From the NCBI GenBank assembly GCA_035041965.1, contig JAPYMA010000057.1, positions 222,075-286,074 on the forward strand: a stretch of DNA of 64,000 nt. Reading direction: 5' to 3'. The position numbers were made by a program, and so were the translations under genes. The first letter of the stretch is position 1; every line of letters starts with the position of its first letter. This DNA comes from Anisakis pegreffii. Lineage: Eukaryota > Nematoda > Chromadorea > Rhabditida > Anisakidae. Below are positions 24,060 through 36,340 of this stretch, piece by piece. The notes beneath the pieces were generated by a model, which was not told the DNA's origin, did no database searches, and saw only the letters and a list, made by a program, of their open reading frames with translations.

Positions 24060-25567
24060 TATTTACTAATCGTGCTTTCGTTGTGCTTCGAAAAAATACA
24101 AGCTTGTAAGGTGATTCCCTCCAAGAATCTGCATTCAAAATGAACGAAGAGTGAGCGACGTAGAAGCTTGCTTAATATTTTGTGCATTTTACAGGGACTA
24201 CGTTTTCACATCTTTCGTATGAAAGCGAGATCACTTAGTTTTAGCTATGATTTATTAGATTCCAAGCATTTTTTTTGAGATATGTTTACTGAATGCAATC
24301 AAAATACTAAAAAGCAAGTTTGTAGTGATCGAAAACAAAATAGAAAGATGAATTTAAATAATAGAAGATTATCACGCTCGGTTGACCTATTACGATGTGA
24401 TCATTAGTGAAACACGTTAATTTTGTTACTCAAAGGTGACTATTCCCCAAATCAACATCATCTATTTTGATAGCTTTCAACGGAGAATTTTTCCTGATTT
24501 AGGCCCATCAGGAAATCATCATTTCGCAGCGTCCCTCCGACTGAAACCAGCATTCCATTCGTGACAGTATGATTCATCTTGACTGCTTCAAAATCCAGCA
24601 AATGTGCTGACTTCAAATCTAACAGCAAATCAAAGAGCAGTTACGATTCAGAATAACAAAAAAGTGGAAAACAAGTTTTGCCAAGCTGCACTGTTTGATC
24701 ATCGGATAGATGTTGGATGTAATACACGTGAAACGAACATCGACAGGAGAGCATTTGTTAAGCAACAATTCCGCAATCATTCGTTTACTTGATAAAACAT
24801 AATTCAAATGGATTATCCGAAAAGTTCTATTGTGCGTTCATTTCGCTTGCTCAAAGTTTCATAAGTTCCATTCGCTAATCGTGAATTAATGAAACATTTA
24901 AGAGGGAGGAATGCTGCAAATGTTCGTAAGATTTTGTATCAAATCAAAGGTTTTGCAGATTGAAATTGAAGAGTGCTGATATATTTATTGACGTTATAAA
25001 GCAACAAGGCCATCATAAATCTTCCCCGATCACTGCCCTCAGCTACATCCAATTGAATCAATATGAAAACAAATGTGATCATTGAACATTATTTTCATCA
25101 TTTGCTACCTACCCTCTGCCCAGTGCATTCATTCATTAATTCAGCCAACATCCACTCTCATATTAACAATCATTTCTACTGGCAATTATCCGTTTGTTGT
25201 GTTGTTTCAAATTTCTTTATAATATCCCGCAACTTTATCGTTCGTTTCATTTCGTATGTGCACTATGAAACCTTTCCATTGCCTTGACAAGTTGATCGAG
25301 AACAGTTTCGTTGTTTCATATCGTTGGTACACGCTTTCTGCATTTACAGCATAAATTTGGCTGTTAATTTCCGAGATTGCCAACTTATTCGGTTGGTTGG
25401 GATAATTAAACCTCTTATTTTTAACAGCCTCCTCAACTTGTTATGTTCTGTTCAGAGTTCATCAAAAACAAACTTGAAGTTGAATATTTTCATTTGAATG
25501 TTAATGGATTGAAATGAGTTATTCATTAATGAATATCTTAACAATCCAGCGATGACCTAAAAGGTTC
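24060..25567. other. Intergenic, nothing recognised
   Basis: Plain AT-rich sequence between the FCS-finger gene and the hAT element. The open frames on either strand are short and unrelated to any family I know. Confidence 0.55.
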
Positions 25568-25575
25568 TGTTAGAA

Positions 25576-26438
25576 CATTGGTTCTTAAAGGGGGTGAAAT
25601 TACCCATTTTGGGTAATTTGGAAGTGTGGAGGGGTAATGGAGGGGGCCGGGAAATTAGTGTAGTATTTCGTGCAGTTGTTATTTTATGATAGAACGCCAC
25701 TGTGATGGTGTTTTTTTAACTCGGATATGTAAATGTGGTCAGTCGATGGCAACACTCTTCATTTCCCTATTTTCTGAGTACTATTAGCTCATCCGGGCCG
25801 AACAGGGTTTTCCTTTGTTTTAACAGGATTCGCTCTTATAACTTTCATCATCAAAAGTGTTCTCTTCTGCTAATTTCTCATTCATTTCACTGAATAATTG
25901 AATTCAATTTCTCATTCTATCAAATACACTCTATAGTTGATCATTTGACTGTAGAACGTTGTTAAGCAATAATATTCCATTGCTGTATTGTTGATTTCGG
26001 CTGTCAACACTCGTCAACATATCCAGTAAATAGTATACGCTACAGGATGAGAAGTTGATTCGGACTGTGAAATGAAATGAAACGGAGTGAATGAGAAAAA
26101 CTCATCAAGAGAACGATATTCGCATGTAACAGCTAGAGAGTGAATACAACACGTCTGAAAGGAATAAGAATTCATCTAAATCAGAATCATCACCTAGAAC
26201 CGATTCATGAAATATAATTCCAAGAAGGCTCATTGCCGCCGCGTGAAAACTAAACTGAGCGCAATAAAACACCAGAAATTGTACATAACATTGCTAAGAA
26301 ATTTCCGAACCGGTTTTCCGTTTGCTTCTGACGTTATACGTAGAAATAGTAAGTTTTTGCATCAGGAGGGAGGGGGGTAACGGCAGCCTGATAGATCGTC
26401 AAAAGGGATAATGGAGCACCCAAACGTGGGAACCACTG
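25576..26438 (-). mobile_element. Non-autonomous hAT element with 8-bp target-site duplication
   Basis: The 863-bp element is flanked by a perfect direct repeat TGTTAGAA (25568-25575 and 26439-26446), the 8-bp duplication typical of hAT. Its ends are short imperfect inverted repeats: CATTGGTTCTTAAAGG on the left, and the reverse complement of CAGTGGTTCCCACG on the right. CAnTGGTTCC is the usual hAT terminus. No transposase frame exists. The right end carries a G-rich tract. A related, more damaged copy lies in the opposite orientation at 7147-8490. Its right end is only 74 bases before the mannosidase ATG, so it may have replaced or joined that gene's promoter. Confidence 0.85.
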
Positions 26439-26512
26439 TGTTAGAACGTGAAAATTGAAAAGCGATTTCGCAACTCCATGTAATAAGTAACAAGATTACA
26501 CATTCTTTTAGA

Positions 26513-29500
26513 ATGGGAACAATAAAAGTATTAATCCCGATTCTTGTGATCTGTTCTCTTCACCTCTCAAACGCCGATACGTGCAGTTGGCAGGTTAGTT
26601 ATCTTAATCAGGCGACTGTTTTCTTTTACACTCAATGCATTTCATTTCGTAACTATTAAACAATATCCACAATACCCTTCATTTCGTAATTCATAAGACA
26701 TGAGAAGAATACATAAGAAGAATATAGATAACCATAAGAACGATACATCAGAAGAATCATAATATAATTCATAAGAATCTATACATAATTCGTTTTGTAT
26801 CTAATAAGAGAAAAATAACGACAAAAAAAACAGATATACTAATGTTATTATAAGCTAATATTACTATAGAAAACATGCAAAGGAAAAGAGATGGGCCTTA
26901 GCCTTAACCCATAATAAGTCTAGGCCAAAGTCTTTAAAATCAATAAACACCAGTATTCTTGGTACAAAATTGGAATCTCTGCTTTAGTTAATTGCATTAA
27001 TTGCGTGTTTCTCACTGACGTTTACGGTAGTGACGTGTTCGATAGTAGCACTTAAGGAAGTGCCATTCTTTAATAGAGACAAAATGAAATCTATCATATA
27101 CCGTGAAAGCTCGAATACATCATTCGCGATGTGTGCGACGTGGAGGCCAGTGATAGGGGAGAAGATTTAAGGGCGAGCATTGAATTGAAACAAGAAGATA
27201 TGCAGGGTTTTTCAGTGTATTCTTTTACTAGATACAAAATGAAATATATTCTTTTTTAATTGCAGAATTGCAAAATTATTCAACTCGGAGTATTAAGGGC
27301 AAAAAAAATCAGTCTCTGTTGAGCAATAATTGGTGCCTTAGGATTTGTTTGAGTAGAATTTCATGATTACTGTACACTCGGTGTGAGCCACAATGAAATA
27401 ACATTTCACGTCCAAATTTCAAGTTATATGAACCAATTAACGGTAAAGAAGGTTGTTGAGAACTGCTTTTTGATGATGTTGTTTCGAATAAATTAATGCT
27501 CCACAATATATTATTACATGTCCTTGTAGAACTGCAACAAATGGAGTAAGTCAAAAGAGACCATTAATGTGCATCTCATTTGCCATACTCATGACGACTT
27601 GGGTTGGATTAAGAACGTTGATGAGTATTATTACGGTGGTACGTTCGTTTTTATCTTATGCAGTGTGCATAATGTACATCCAAACTCTCACCTATAAAAA
27701 CCTCTTTGAAAACTCTTTGTGTATAGAAAGGTGAAAACTGAACTGTTCTTTCACGAACTGGTAACCTCTGGTAATCACCAGAACAAGACGTTCACAGCTT
27801 CACATTTTTGAATTTTCTGTGAAAGCCCTCGAAAGTTTTTTGAAGTGCGATTGTGCTAAAGTGCAGAATTCTAATTGTAAAAGACCTCTGAAAATTCCTT
27901 CCATGCCTTGCAATCAAAAAATTTCCTTGCAGCAAAGCAAAAGCTTGTACCAGTTGGCGTGCAGTACATTGTGAACAATGTGGTGACTGAATTACAAAAG
28001 GATCTTTCAAGAAGATTCTCATGGGCCGAAACTGGATTTTTATGGAGATGGATCAACACTCATCACGACTTTCAAAGACACAATCTTGTCAAGCTTGTAC
28101 AACGAGGTATGAACATGAAACGGTTGTCAGAGTCGACCATGATAGACGCAACATTGAACCAGTGACCTTAAACGTGGTTTTTTCAAGCTTGTAAGATATA
28201 CCCTCATGGATAGCATTATTAACCATTTCGGATAGTTCATAAAATGTGTTGTCATTGAAATATGAGAGTTTAGAAAACGCAATAAGAAAAGAACTCGTGA
28301 AGATTCGGCAGTATTACAGGTCAACTGGAAATCATTGGAGGAGGATGGGTACAAAATGATGAGGCTACGACACATTACATTGATATTGTCGATCAAATGA
28401 CATTCGGATTGAGGAAACTGAATCAAACATTCGGCAGATGCGGTATACCTCGTGTTGCTTGGCAGATTGATCCGTTCGGACATAGCCGAGAGATGGCCAA
28501 TCTTTTTGCGATGGTCAGAGATCTTTGTAAATTCATACGACAAGCATGAAAGCGCTTTTTTTCAACAATTTTCATTATGAGTAATTCCTCGCATGAAACT
28601 CATGAATACAATGAAGCACTCCAATTTCGCTATGATTGAATTTTACTAAGAACGTTTACTCGCACTCTCATATGGTAAGAGAACCTTGTTCTGCACTATG
28701 CAGTATCCTTCATCTCTGAATCAAAGGATTGCTCTTACTGAATGACTAGTTTTTAAAGGAAACAAATGCTTTCAGATGGATTACGAGGCTTTATTCTTTG
28801 CACGAATGCATTATCTGGAAAAGGCAAATCGTCTGAAAAACAATAGTCTTGAATTCATTTGGAACGTATCTGATGACTTGAGTTAGTAAACCGTTTCAAG
28901 AATTTATTCGTTATTACTTTTTTTTGCTTTCACTTCCAGATTTCCATTGTTTGTTAATTTAATGTGATGATTTTCGACAAAAGTTTTCTTCAAAACCAGT
29001 TAATATGGTTTCTGTTTTCTAGAAAACGATATTCTAACGGGTGCTTTTTACGCGGACAATTATGGACCACCACCAGGATTTTGCTACGATACTTTCTGTG
29101 ATGATGAACCGATCATTGATGATCAAGTATATACTGAATTGAATAATGTTGATGAACGTGTGAATGCCTTCCTGGCATACGTCAAAAAACAGGTTGGACC
29201 GTTGTGAATCATTTAAACAACTCGAGAAGAGCCTTCATTCATCACAAGCTCACTGACAGCAACATTTCCATTCTTTAGGAATGGTCGAAAACATCAGAGT
29301 TTGAGAACAAATATCATTACAGAAATAATGCAATAAATTAAGGCATCTCATCAACGAACGAATCATTTGATGTTGTTAATGGGAAGCGATTTCCAATATT
29401 CGAACGCCAATCAGTGGTTCACTAATCTCGACAAATTGATTCAATATGTTAACGAAAAGGTAAAGAGAAACTGCTTCATTTGTGAACTTTTTCATTTTTT

Positions 29501-32500
29501 TCATCATAGGACACATTCATAGTTGTCATTTGGTATATTCTACCAGTTTCAGTATTACAGTCTTTCCATCAATGCTTTGCTATAGTTTTATAATATATGT
29601 AACAGTAAGAAGCATACTTTATAGTGTTAACGTTTCTTTTGATTCTGCGAATTTATGAATGGTTTTGAAAATTCAAGGAAAATGAAACGAAAGTTCGAGT
29701 TTTCTATTCAACACCATCGTGCTATATGGATGCAGTTAATGAAGCACAACCACGACTACCGCAGAAAAGCGATGACTTCTTTCCTTACGCATCGTCGAAT
29801 CACTCGTTTTGGACCGGATACTTCACGAGTCGTCCAGCGTTCAAAGGATTCGTTCGTGGAACCAGCTCTTTATTGCAGGTAAACCACACGATAACTTCAT
29901 CATTTAAATGATTGATGAACTTAACAGCCTTGTTGCCAGCAATATTTTTTTCATTGAATGCTCTACAGAGAACAAAAAAAAATCGGTCCAGTTGGGAGTT
30001 CATCGCCATAATACGTCCATTTTTAGATGAAATGACGGTAATCATGAAGTGTCTACGACACTCGAAAAACGCATTTGAGCATGTTTGAGTGATTAGACGA
30101 TGAATTCGTAAAACGCAACAAAGAGCGATGATGTGATGATTTTGGAAAGTAAGAATGATCTTTTTTGAGTTGACGAAGCAGTTGGACGCGATTGCATGTT
30201 TGGGACCAGAGGATGCGTCCGATTTGGATGTACTGAGAATGGCAAATTCTCTTGTTCAACATCATGACGCTGTCACGTAATTGCTTTTATCTGCGCCAAA
30301 TAAATATTGTTTGCAACTATCTTTCTGATCGCTTATCGTGCTGTCAAATAGAATCCTTTAGTTATTAACAACAAGGGCTGTTTAATGTTACGATTAATAA
30401 GAATTCATTCCGAAATCATAATTTGATACAGCAGTAATTTTTTTAAAAAATTACTGCAAAATTATTGCAAACCATATCAATACGAGATATTGAGGCAAAA
30501 AAGAATTTTGTTCGCCAACTTCACTTGATTGTTTCCTCAATAACAGAGAATTTATGTAGTGATATTATCGCAATAGTTTCATCAAATGCACTCGCACTCA
30601 AAAGTACTCACTTGACAGAAAGAAGAGATCATTCTTTTCAGAGGAACAGCAAGAGAAGCTGTCAATCGGGATTATGCGAGACGATTAGCATTCGGATGGG
30701 ATGAAGGCGAGGTGTGATTTTCGTTTTTGATTATTTTTTTCATTGTTTGGTGATGATAACCAACTGCTTGTTATAATTCGTTCGAAATGTAACCGGCAAA
30801 ACTATTATGAAAAATTATGATTTGCGAATCGTTGTTTTGAAATGCATTGAGCGATAAAATCGTTGCCTTTCTCTTTAGACATTCCATGTGAGTTGTGCAT
30901 ATTTCTATTCAGATTTTACGGTCATTCTATTTTTCCTGTTATTATTCACTACCAGTCTCAAAACATGCAAACTTCAGCAAGTTATCAACGATGCAATGTC
31001 GAAATTGGCCGTTAAGGACAAATCAAAACAACTCCTCAAACAGACAGTTTGTCGACTCACAAATGAAACTATATGTGAAGCCACAAAGTGAATCTTATTT
31101 GCTACATTTTAAACAATCAAGCTTGATTCACAATCATTACTTACCGGCATTATCAGAAGACATTACAAACACAAGTTCCATTTTCTCATTGGCAAATTCT
31201 TTGCTTAGTTCGATAAAAATTTCAGATCGCTTGGCAGTCAGTTTACAGTGACCGTGTTTAATTCAAATTCTCATCCACTCAGTACAGTCGTTCGAATCCC
31301 GTTTTACGGCACTAATGTGAGTGTCACGGGACCGAAAGGAGAGTCAGTTGATGTGCAGGTATGAACCTATATAATACCGTCTTAAAACGGTATTCAACTG
31401 TCCCATCACAGTTCAGTGCCTTGATTCTTCCTGAATTTGACCAGTTGGAGATCATATTGCGAATACAATTTATACTCCGGCGCTGTGAAACTTATATAAT
31501 GACCTAATGACTTATATAATGACCTTACATAATGACCGCTTCAGCTGAATTTTTATTAGTTCGTGGCATAATTCCGTTTCTCTGAAAGTGATGAGCTCGT
31601 AACTGAAGTGTAAAAAGCTAACAAAACGAATGCTTCTGTTCAGGTGATCAAGACCTTTCGTGGCACTAGTCAACTGAAAAGTACTGAAACCGCTCCGTAT
31701 GAGCTGCTCTTGCCGGCTGAAATCCCTGCATTTGGATTTGCCACTTATTTTGTTGTTGGTAAAAGGTGAGCAGCTATTCACTCAAAGCAATTCTACTTGT
31801 GACAATACTATCGAATAAAGGAAGTTTTCACGAATGGTGAAGGGAGAAAATCAATGAAACTAAATATCGCATTCCTCGATCAGTTCGATATTATTAATGC
31901 AACAGTTACATGCGGATTGCTGATAACGACTTGCGAAAACACAAATTTCATCTGTGTCGTGCTGAAACTTCCAGTCGTTTTAGTGTGATCAGTAATTTAT
32001 GAATAATTTTAGCAATAGTCGTCGCTTACTCTCACGTAAGCAATACTTTTTGAAAGGAAAACAAATAAATCGAGGAGTTCGTACAATCAACAATCAACAG
32101 CAACAACATCAGCCAGAAAAATCCGTAGATGAATTGAAAACGACTGTCAACATATCGAATGGGGTTTGTTGCACGAAAACTTCTATTTGTTAGACTTCAA
32201 AATCTGACACATCCACCACCTCATCAACATCAAATGACAACATCAAAACTGCTAAACTGGTCATGTTCAGTCAAAACATGCTTCTAGTCACTGTGATTTT
32301 GACGTGTCAATCTCATTACTTTGAAATTGGTGATAAACTATTGCAGTCGTACCTTTTCAGAACTTGCGATAGAATGCACTAAGATTTTCAGGTGATGAGA
32401 TCAGAACTTAGAAGATACTCTCAATGAATCGGGAGCGATAAACATCCTCATATTACAGATAATCGAAGTGAGTTTCGATGAAAATGGCTATATATCATCA

Positions 32501-35468
32501 GTTCAAAATTTACAAACCAACAAAACAACAAAACTACGCCAAGAGTTTCTCTACTATGAGGGTTTCGGTTTTCCTCAAGGCGATAATCAATCATCGGGAG
32601 CGTACATTTTCCGACCAAATGGCACTATCGCACATCAACTTTCACCAAATATTACACTAACCGTTGTCCTAGTGAGTAGTTAGTTGGATTAATGTTTAAT
32701 ATTGCTTTAATGATATATTTTTCTAAATCAGTATCACAGCGTTCACAGCCATATATATTAATTTCTGTGCGGTAGTTTCATGGACAGTAAACCTTTAGGG
32801 AGCATTAAGCAGTGAAGTACATCAAACAGTCAATGAATGGACCACTCAGATAATCCGTCTCATTAAAGATAAGAATTTCATTGAATTTGAATGGACTATT
32901 GGGCCGATTCCAAAAGAGACCGGGTACGTTATGTTTGTTATTTCAGTACGGTTGTACCTCTTATATGAATTTGTCATGTTGAATATGAATATCTAAATTG
33001 ATGGAGAAACGGAAAAATATTACTGCATACAACTATTTTTCGATATTATCGCATACTGAGTGCTCAGAAAATTAATGTTTCGTTCAGGATACACGTTGTT
33101 TCGATCTGCGTGTATGTTCCATTAATATGTAATGGATTGTAGATTCGCATTGTAGAGCAGTACGTTTTATGTATTGCGAACACTGCCATGCGGACAAGCA
33201 AGAATTATGAACTTGATTAGGGAAATTTCAAAATGGTTTTTCATTTCATAGTATGAACAAACTGAACAAGCTAATGCATTTACGAACCAGCTTTGTCCTG
33301 TGAATGGCTCACGCAGATGCTATATTCAATGAAATTCTTTCTCAGTTTTAAGGAATCCCATTACAAAAGAAGTTATCACACGTTACACAACGGACATTGC
33401 TTCCAATGGGGAATTTTTCACAGACGCAAACGGTCGACAAATGATGTTAAGAAAGTGAGTAAACATTCAATATTTCCAGTTGAAATGAGAAAAGGAAGTC
33501 GAAAACAAAATGGACGAAATTGTTCACATTGAATTGTTCACGAAAACTGTTTAGGATGCTGGTGTTGTTTATTTCTATATGAAGTGAACGCGTTCGATTT
33601 CACTCAGAGATATTCTGATTTTAACCGTACATTTACACTTTTATAAGCAGAACTTTATTTCTGAACGAAACTTTCTGTGTAAAGGATATAACTGTTTTTT
33701 TTTCACATTCCATTCTGTTTTGCCTCACTTGACTTGGATCAAGGAGAAGAGACTTGGATCACGATAAACAAATGAACTGAACTGGATGATAATTTAAGCT
33801 GAAGTAAAAGCCAAGATAAAGCACTGAAGTCATAGGAAAATTTCTCTGAATTCAACAAGAATTTTTGCGTTGAAGCATCACTTTGTTTCATGATGTTCAC
33901 AATTGTTGCAAGGTTTCAATGAAGTTTTTTTTACTCAAGCGACAAAGTTTTTGCTCAGTTAGATAAAGTGTTCAATCACGAACTGAATATTACACAGTTT
34001 GTGACTGATTTACAGGCGCAATTACTCTGCCTGTTACGAATACGAAGATACGGAACCCGTGGCTGGCAATTACTACCCGGTAAATAGTCGTATATTCATC
34101 CGTGACTCAAACACTCAGTTGACTGTACTTACGGATCGTTCTCAAGGAGGTTCCAGTCTTCAGGATGGACAGATTGAGCTCATGGTTAGTTATATTCATT
34201 GTTGGTAAGATTATCTTAATAGTATCCAACAACGCTGTATAGATTACCGATCCCGTGAGGGAGCAACACAAGTTTCAGTTTGAATTCAAGAGTTTTTTCT
34301 TTTGCACAACACTCAGCACTCCATTTCTGAATAATGACGATTTTTGAACCTTATGATATTGCTACTCAGGCATTTAAAACTTCAACTGTTTTATAAACTA
34401 TGTTTCTGATGTTTCTTTCATAAACTGCTTCATTTCTTAAATCTACAATTGTGCGATGAAATTTCAGCTTCATCGACGCACTTTCTATGATGATCATTGT
34501 GGAGTAGATGAAGCATTAGATGAACCAGGTGTAACCGGTGATGGCTTAGTGGTCAGAGGAAGACACTGGATCTTATTGGATACACCTGATCACTCATCAA
34601 AAATGCATCGTCCATTAGCATTCGAGTTGTACCATTCACCAGTTCTTTCATTCGCCCCACTGAACATGCCCATTGAACAATATCGCGCTTCATACAATAC
34701 ACTTGTAAGTTAATAACTTTGCTTTCGAAAATCTCACATCAGTTTCTAGGTGAGAATATCAAAGCAGAAACAAAGCAGATCAACAGCGAGAATTTCACTC
34801 AATTTTGTCAACACTAATTGTTAATAGAATTATCAATTTGTACTTTGTTCAGTATTCTGGATTAACTCGCTCGTTGCCTGATCACTTGAATATTGCTACG
34901 CTTGAACAATGGACTGGCAAATCGCTATTGCTTAGACTCGAACACATTTATCAGAACAACGAAGACACCACACTGTCACAACCTGTCACAGTCGATGTTG
35001 AGGTTTTGTTTTCTCATTCTCTTCGTCTTTACTCTTAATTATCAGAAATGTAAGCAATCGTCTCCGTTCTCATCCCCTCCTCCGAACTTAGATCATTGAC
35101 TACAAAAATTCAGATTTACTATTGGTTGCTTTCGTATCAATCAGTTCATCAATAAATCATCCAATTTCAGTGGCTTTTCACATCGTTTAAAATTGTTTCG
35201 CTGGAGGAGCTGAATCTAGCAGCTAGCCAACGCAAACATTCGCAATACAAACGAGCAGACTACTGGTGGAATAGATCGAATCGTTTTACGAATCGTTTCT
35301 TGAACGGTGAGTCGAGTACACCCAAAATTATCCCCATCATTGAAAGTCATGTGAAATAGTTTATTTTCACTCGTTAATGTTTTATGTTTAAATGCAGATT
35401 TCACAATCGAACTGAAACCGATGGAAATCCGGACGTTCAAAGCGGAGGTGCAAATGCAGACTTGTTAA
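26513..35468 (+). CDS. MAN2B1: Lysosomal alpha-mannosidase (glycoside hydrolase family 38)
   Basis: Exons: 26513-26593, 27266-27289, 27551-27638, 27933-28106, 28320-28513, 28776-28881, 29023-29192, 29343-29459, 29678-29878, 30170-30276, 30642-30711, 30978-31087, 31226-31358, 31644-31765, 32013-32163, 32459-32671, 32799-32923, 33353-33454, 34016-34184, 34468-34704, 34853-35002, 35171-35306, 35398-35468. All join in phase: 1016 residues, against about 1010 in mammals. A signal peptide is at 1-22. GH38 active-site residues are present: zinc ligands His49 and Asp51 (HTHDD), nucleophile Asp173 (QIDPFGHS), acid/base Asp295 (GSDFQY) and zinc ligand His417 (QHHDAV). It should remove mannose from N-glycans in lysosomes. 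Residues about 566-616 are a basic, glutamine-rich linker where mammalian enzymes are cleaved during maturation. The short exon 2 and the acceptor of exon 3 are the least certain. Confidence 0.95.
30431..30457. repeat. Short palindrome in a mannosidase intron
   Basis: A perfect inverted repeat with 13-base arms (GCAGTAATTTTTT) and a one-base spacer, inside the intron 30277-30641. It is too short to assign to an element. Confidence 0.6.
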
Positions 35469-36340
35469 AGTTGCCTCGATATTGATTTCAACAGATTGTT
35501 TTGCAATTTCAAACATTTACTCAATGTAATTTCCATGTTATTGATTTGAAGATCAAAATTCTGGTGGAATAGAATATGCTTCTGTTGGTTTTGAAGCCAT
35601 TTTGATGATACTATGTATATTTTTGCATTTATAATTAAATCATTTCTAAAAGTGATGACCGTAATGCGTCATATCACTGAATGTTTAATTGAAATTAAAA
35701 TAAGCAAAATTAATTAAGTAATTGAAATGAAACAATCAATTCAGCAAAACATTTATACAATCGTTTTCTTGGCAAACATTTGAAACTTGAAGATAAACGA
35801 TTATTAGCAAAAAATCATTACAAATTTATTCAAAACTAAAGTTTCAATTTTGACTGTTTGATTTGATAGAGGCTAACTTTCAACATTCGTATTTGGAAGA
35901 TTTTGAACTTTGTATGTTTTTCCTACACAGGAACATTGCTTATGGGAATGTATAAGTTTATGTTTTGAAAAATCAAATAAACGAGTATACCTGGTCATTA
36001 AAAATTATTGTTTAGAAAACTGCGGAGATGATTCAGTCAAAATAATCTTCAAATTTAGGATCAATTTGGTGACTTTTCTTTCCGATAAATTCCGATAAAA
36101 AAAGATGGTATCAGAGAAACTATATGCAGAGATTCACATAAGTGCTTCATTAGGAATGCGACAACGAAAACACTGCTGCATCATTGTGCTCATAACACAG
36201 ATTAACAAAGCAATGACTACCACAATAGCACTCAAGCTTTGTTAATTATCAGCAAAGGTGTTAGCTATGACTGCTTGCTGAATTGAAGAGATTTTCAAAT
36301 TAAAATCTCAACTGAATTAAAACTAGAAACCATCCGAGAA
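35469..36340. other. Space between two convergent genes
   Basis: Mannosidase (plus) and PCID2 (minus) end toward each other here. The region should hold both 3' UTRs. No further gene is seen. The 62-codon frame near 35910 looks like chance. Confidence 0.6.
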
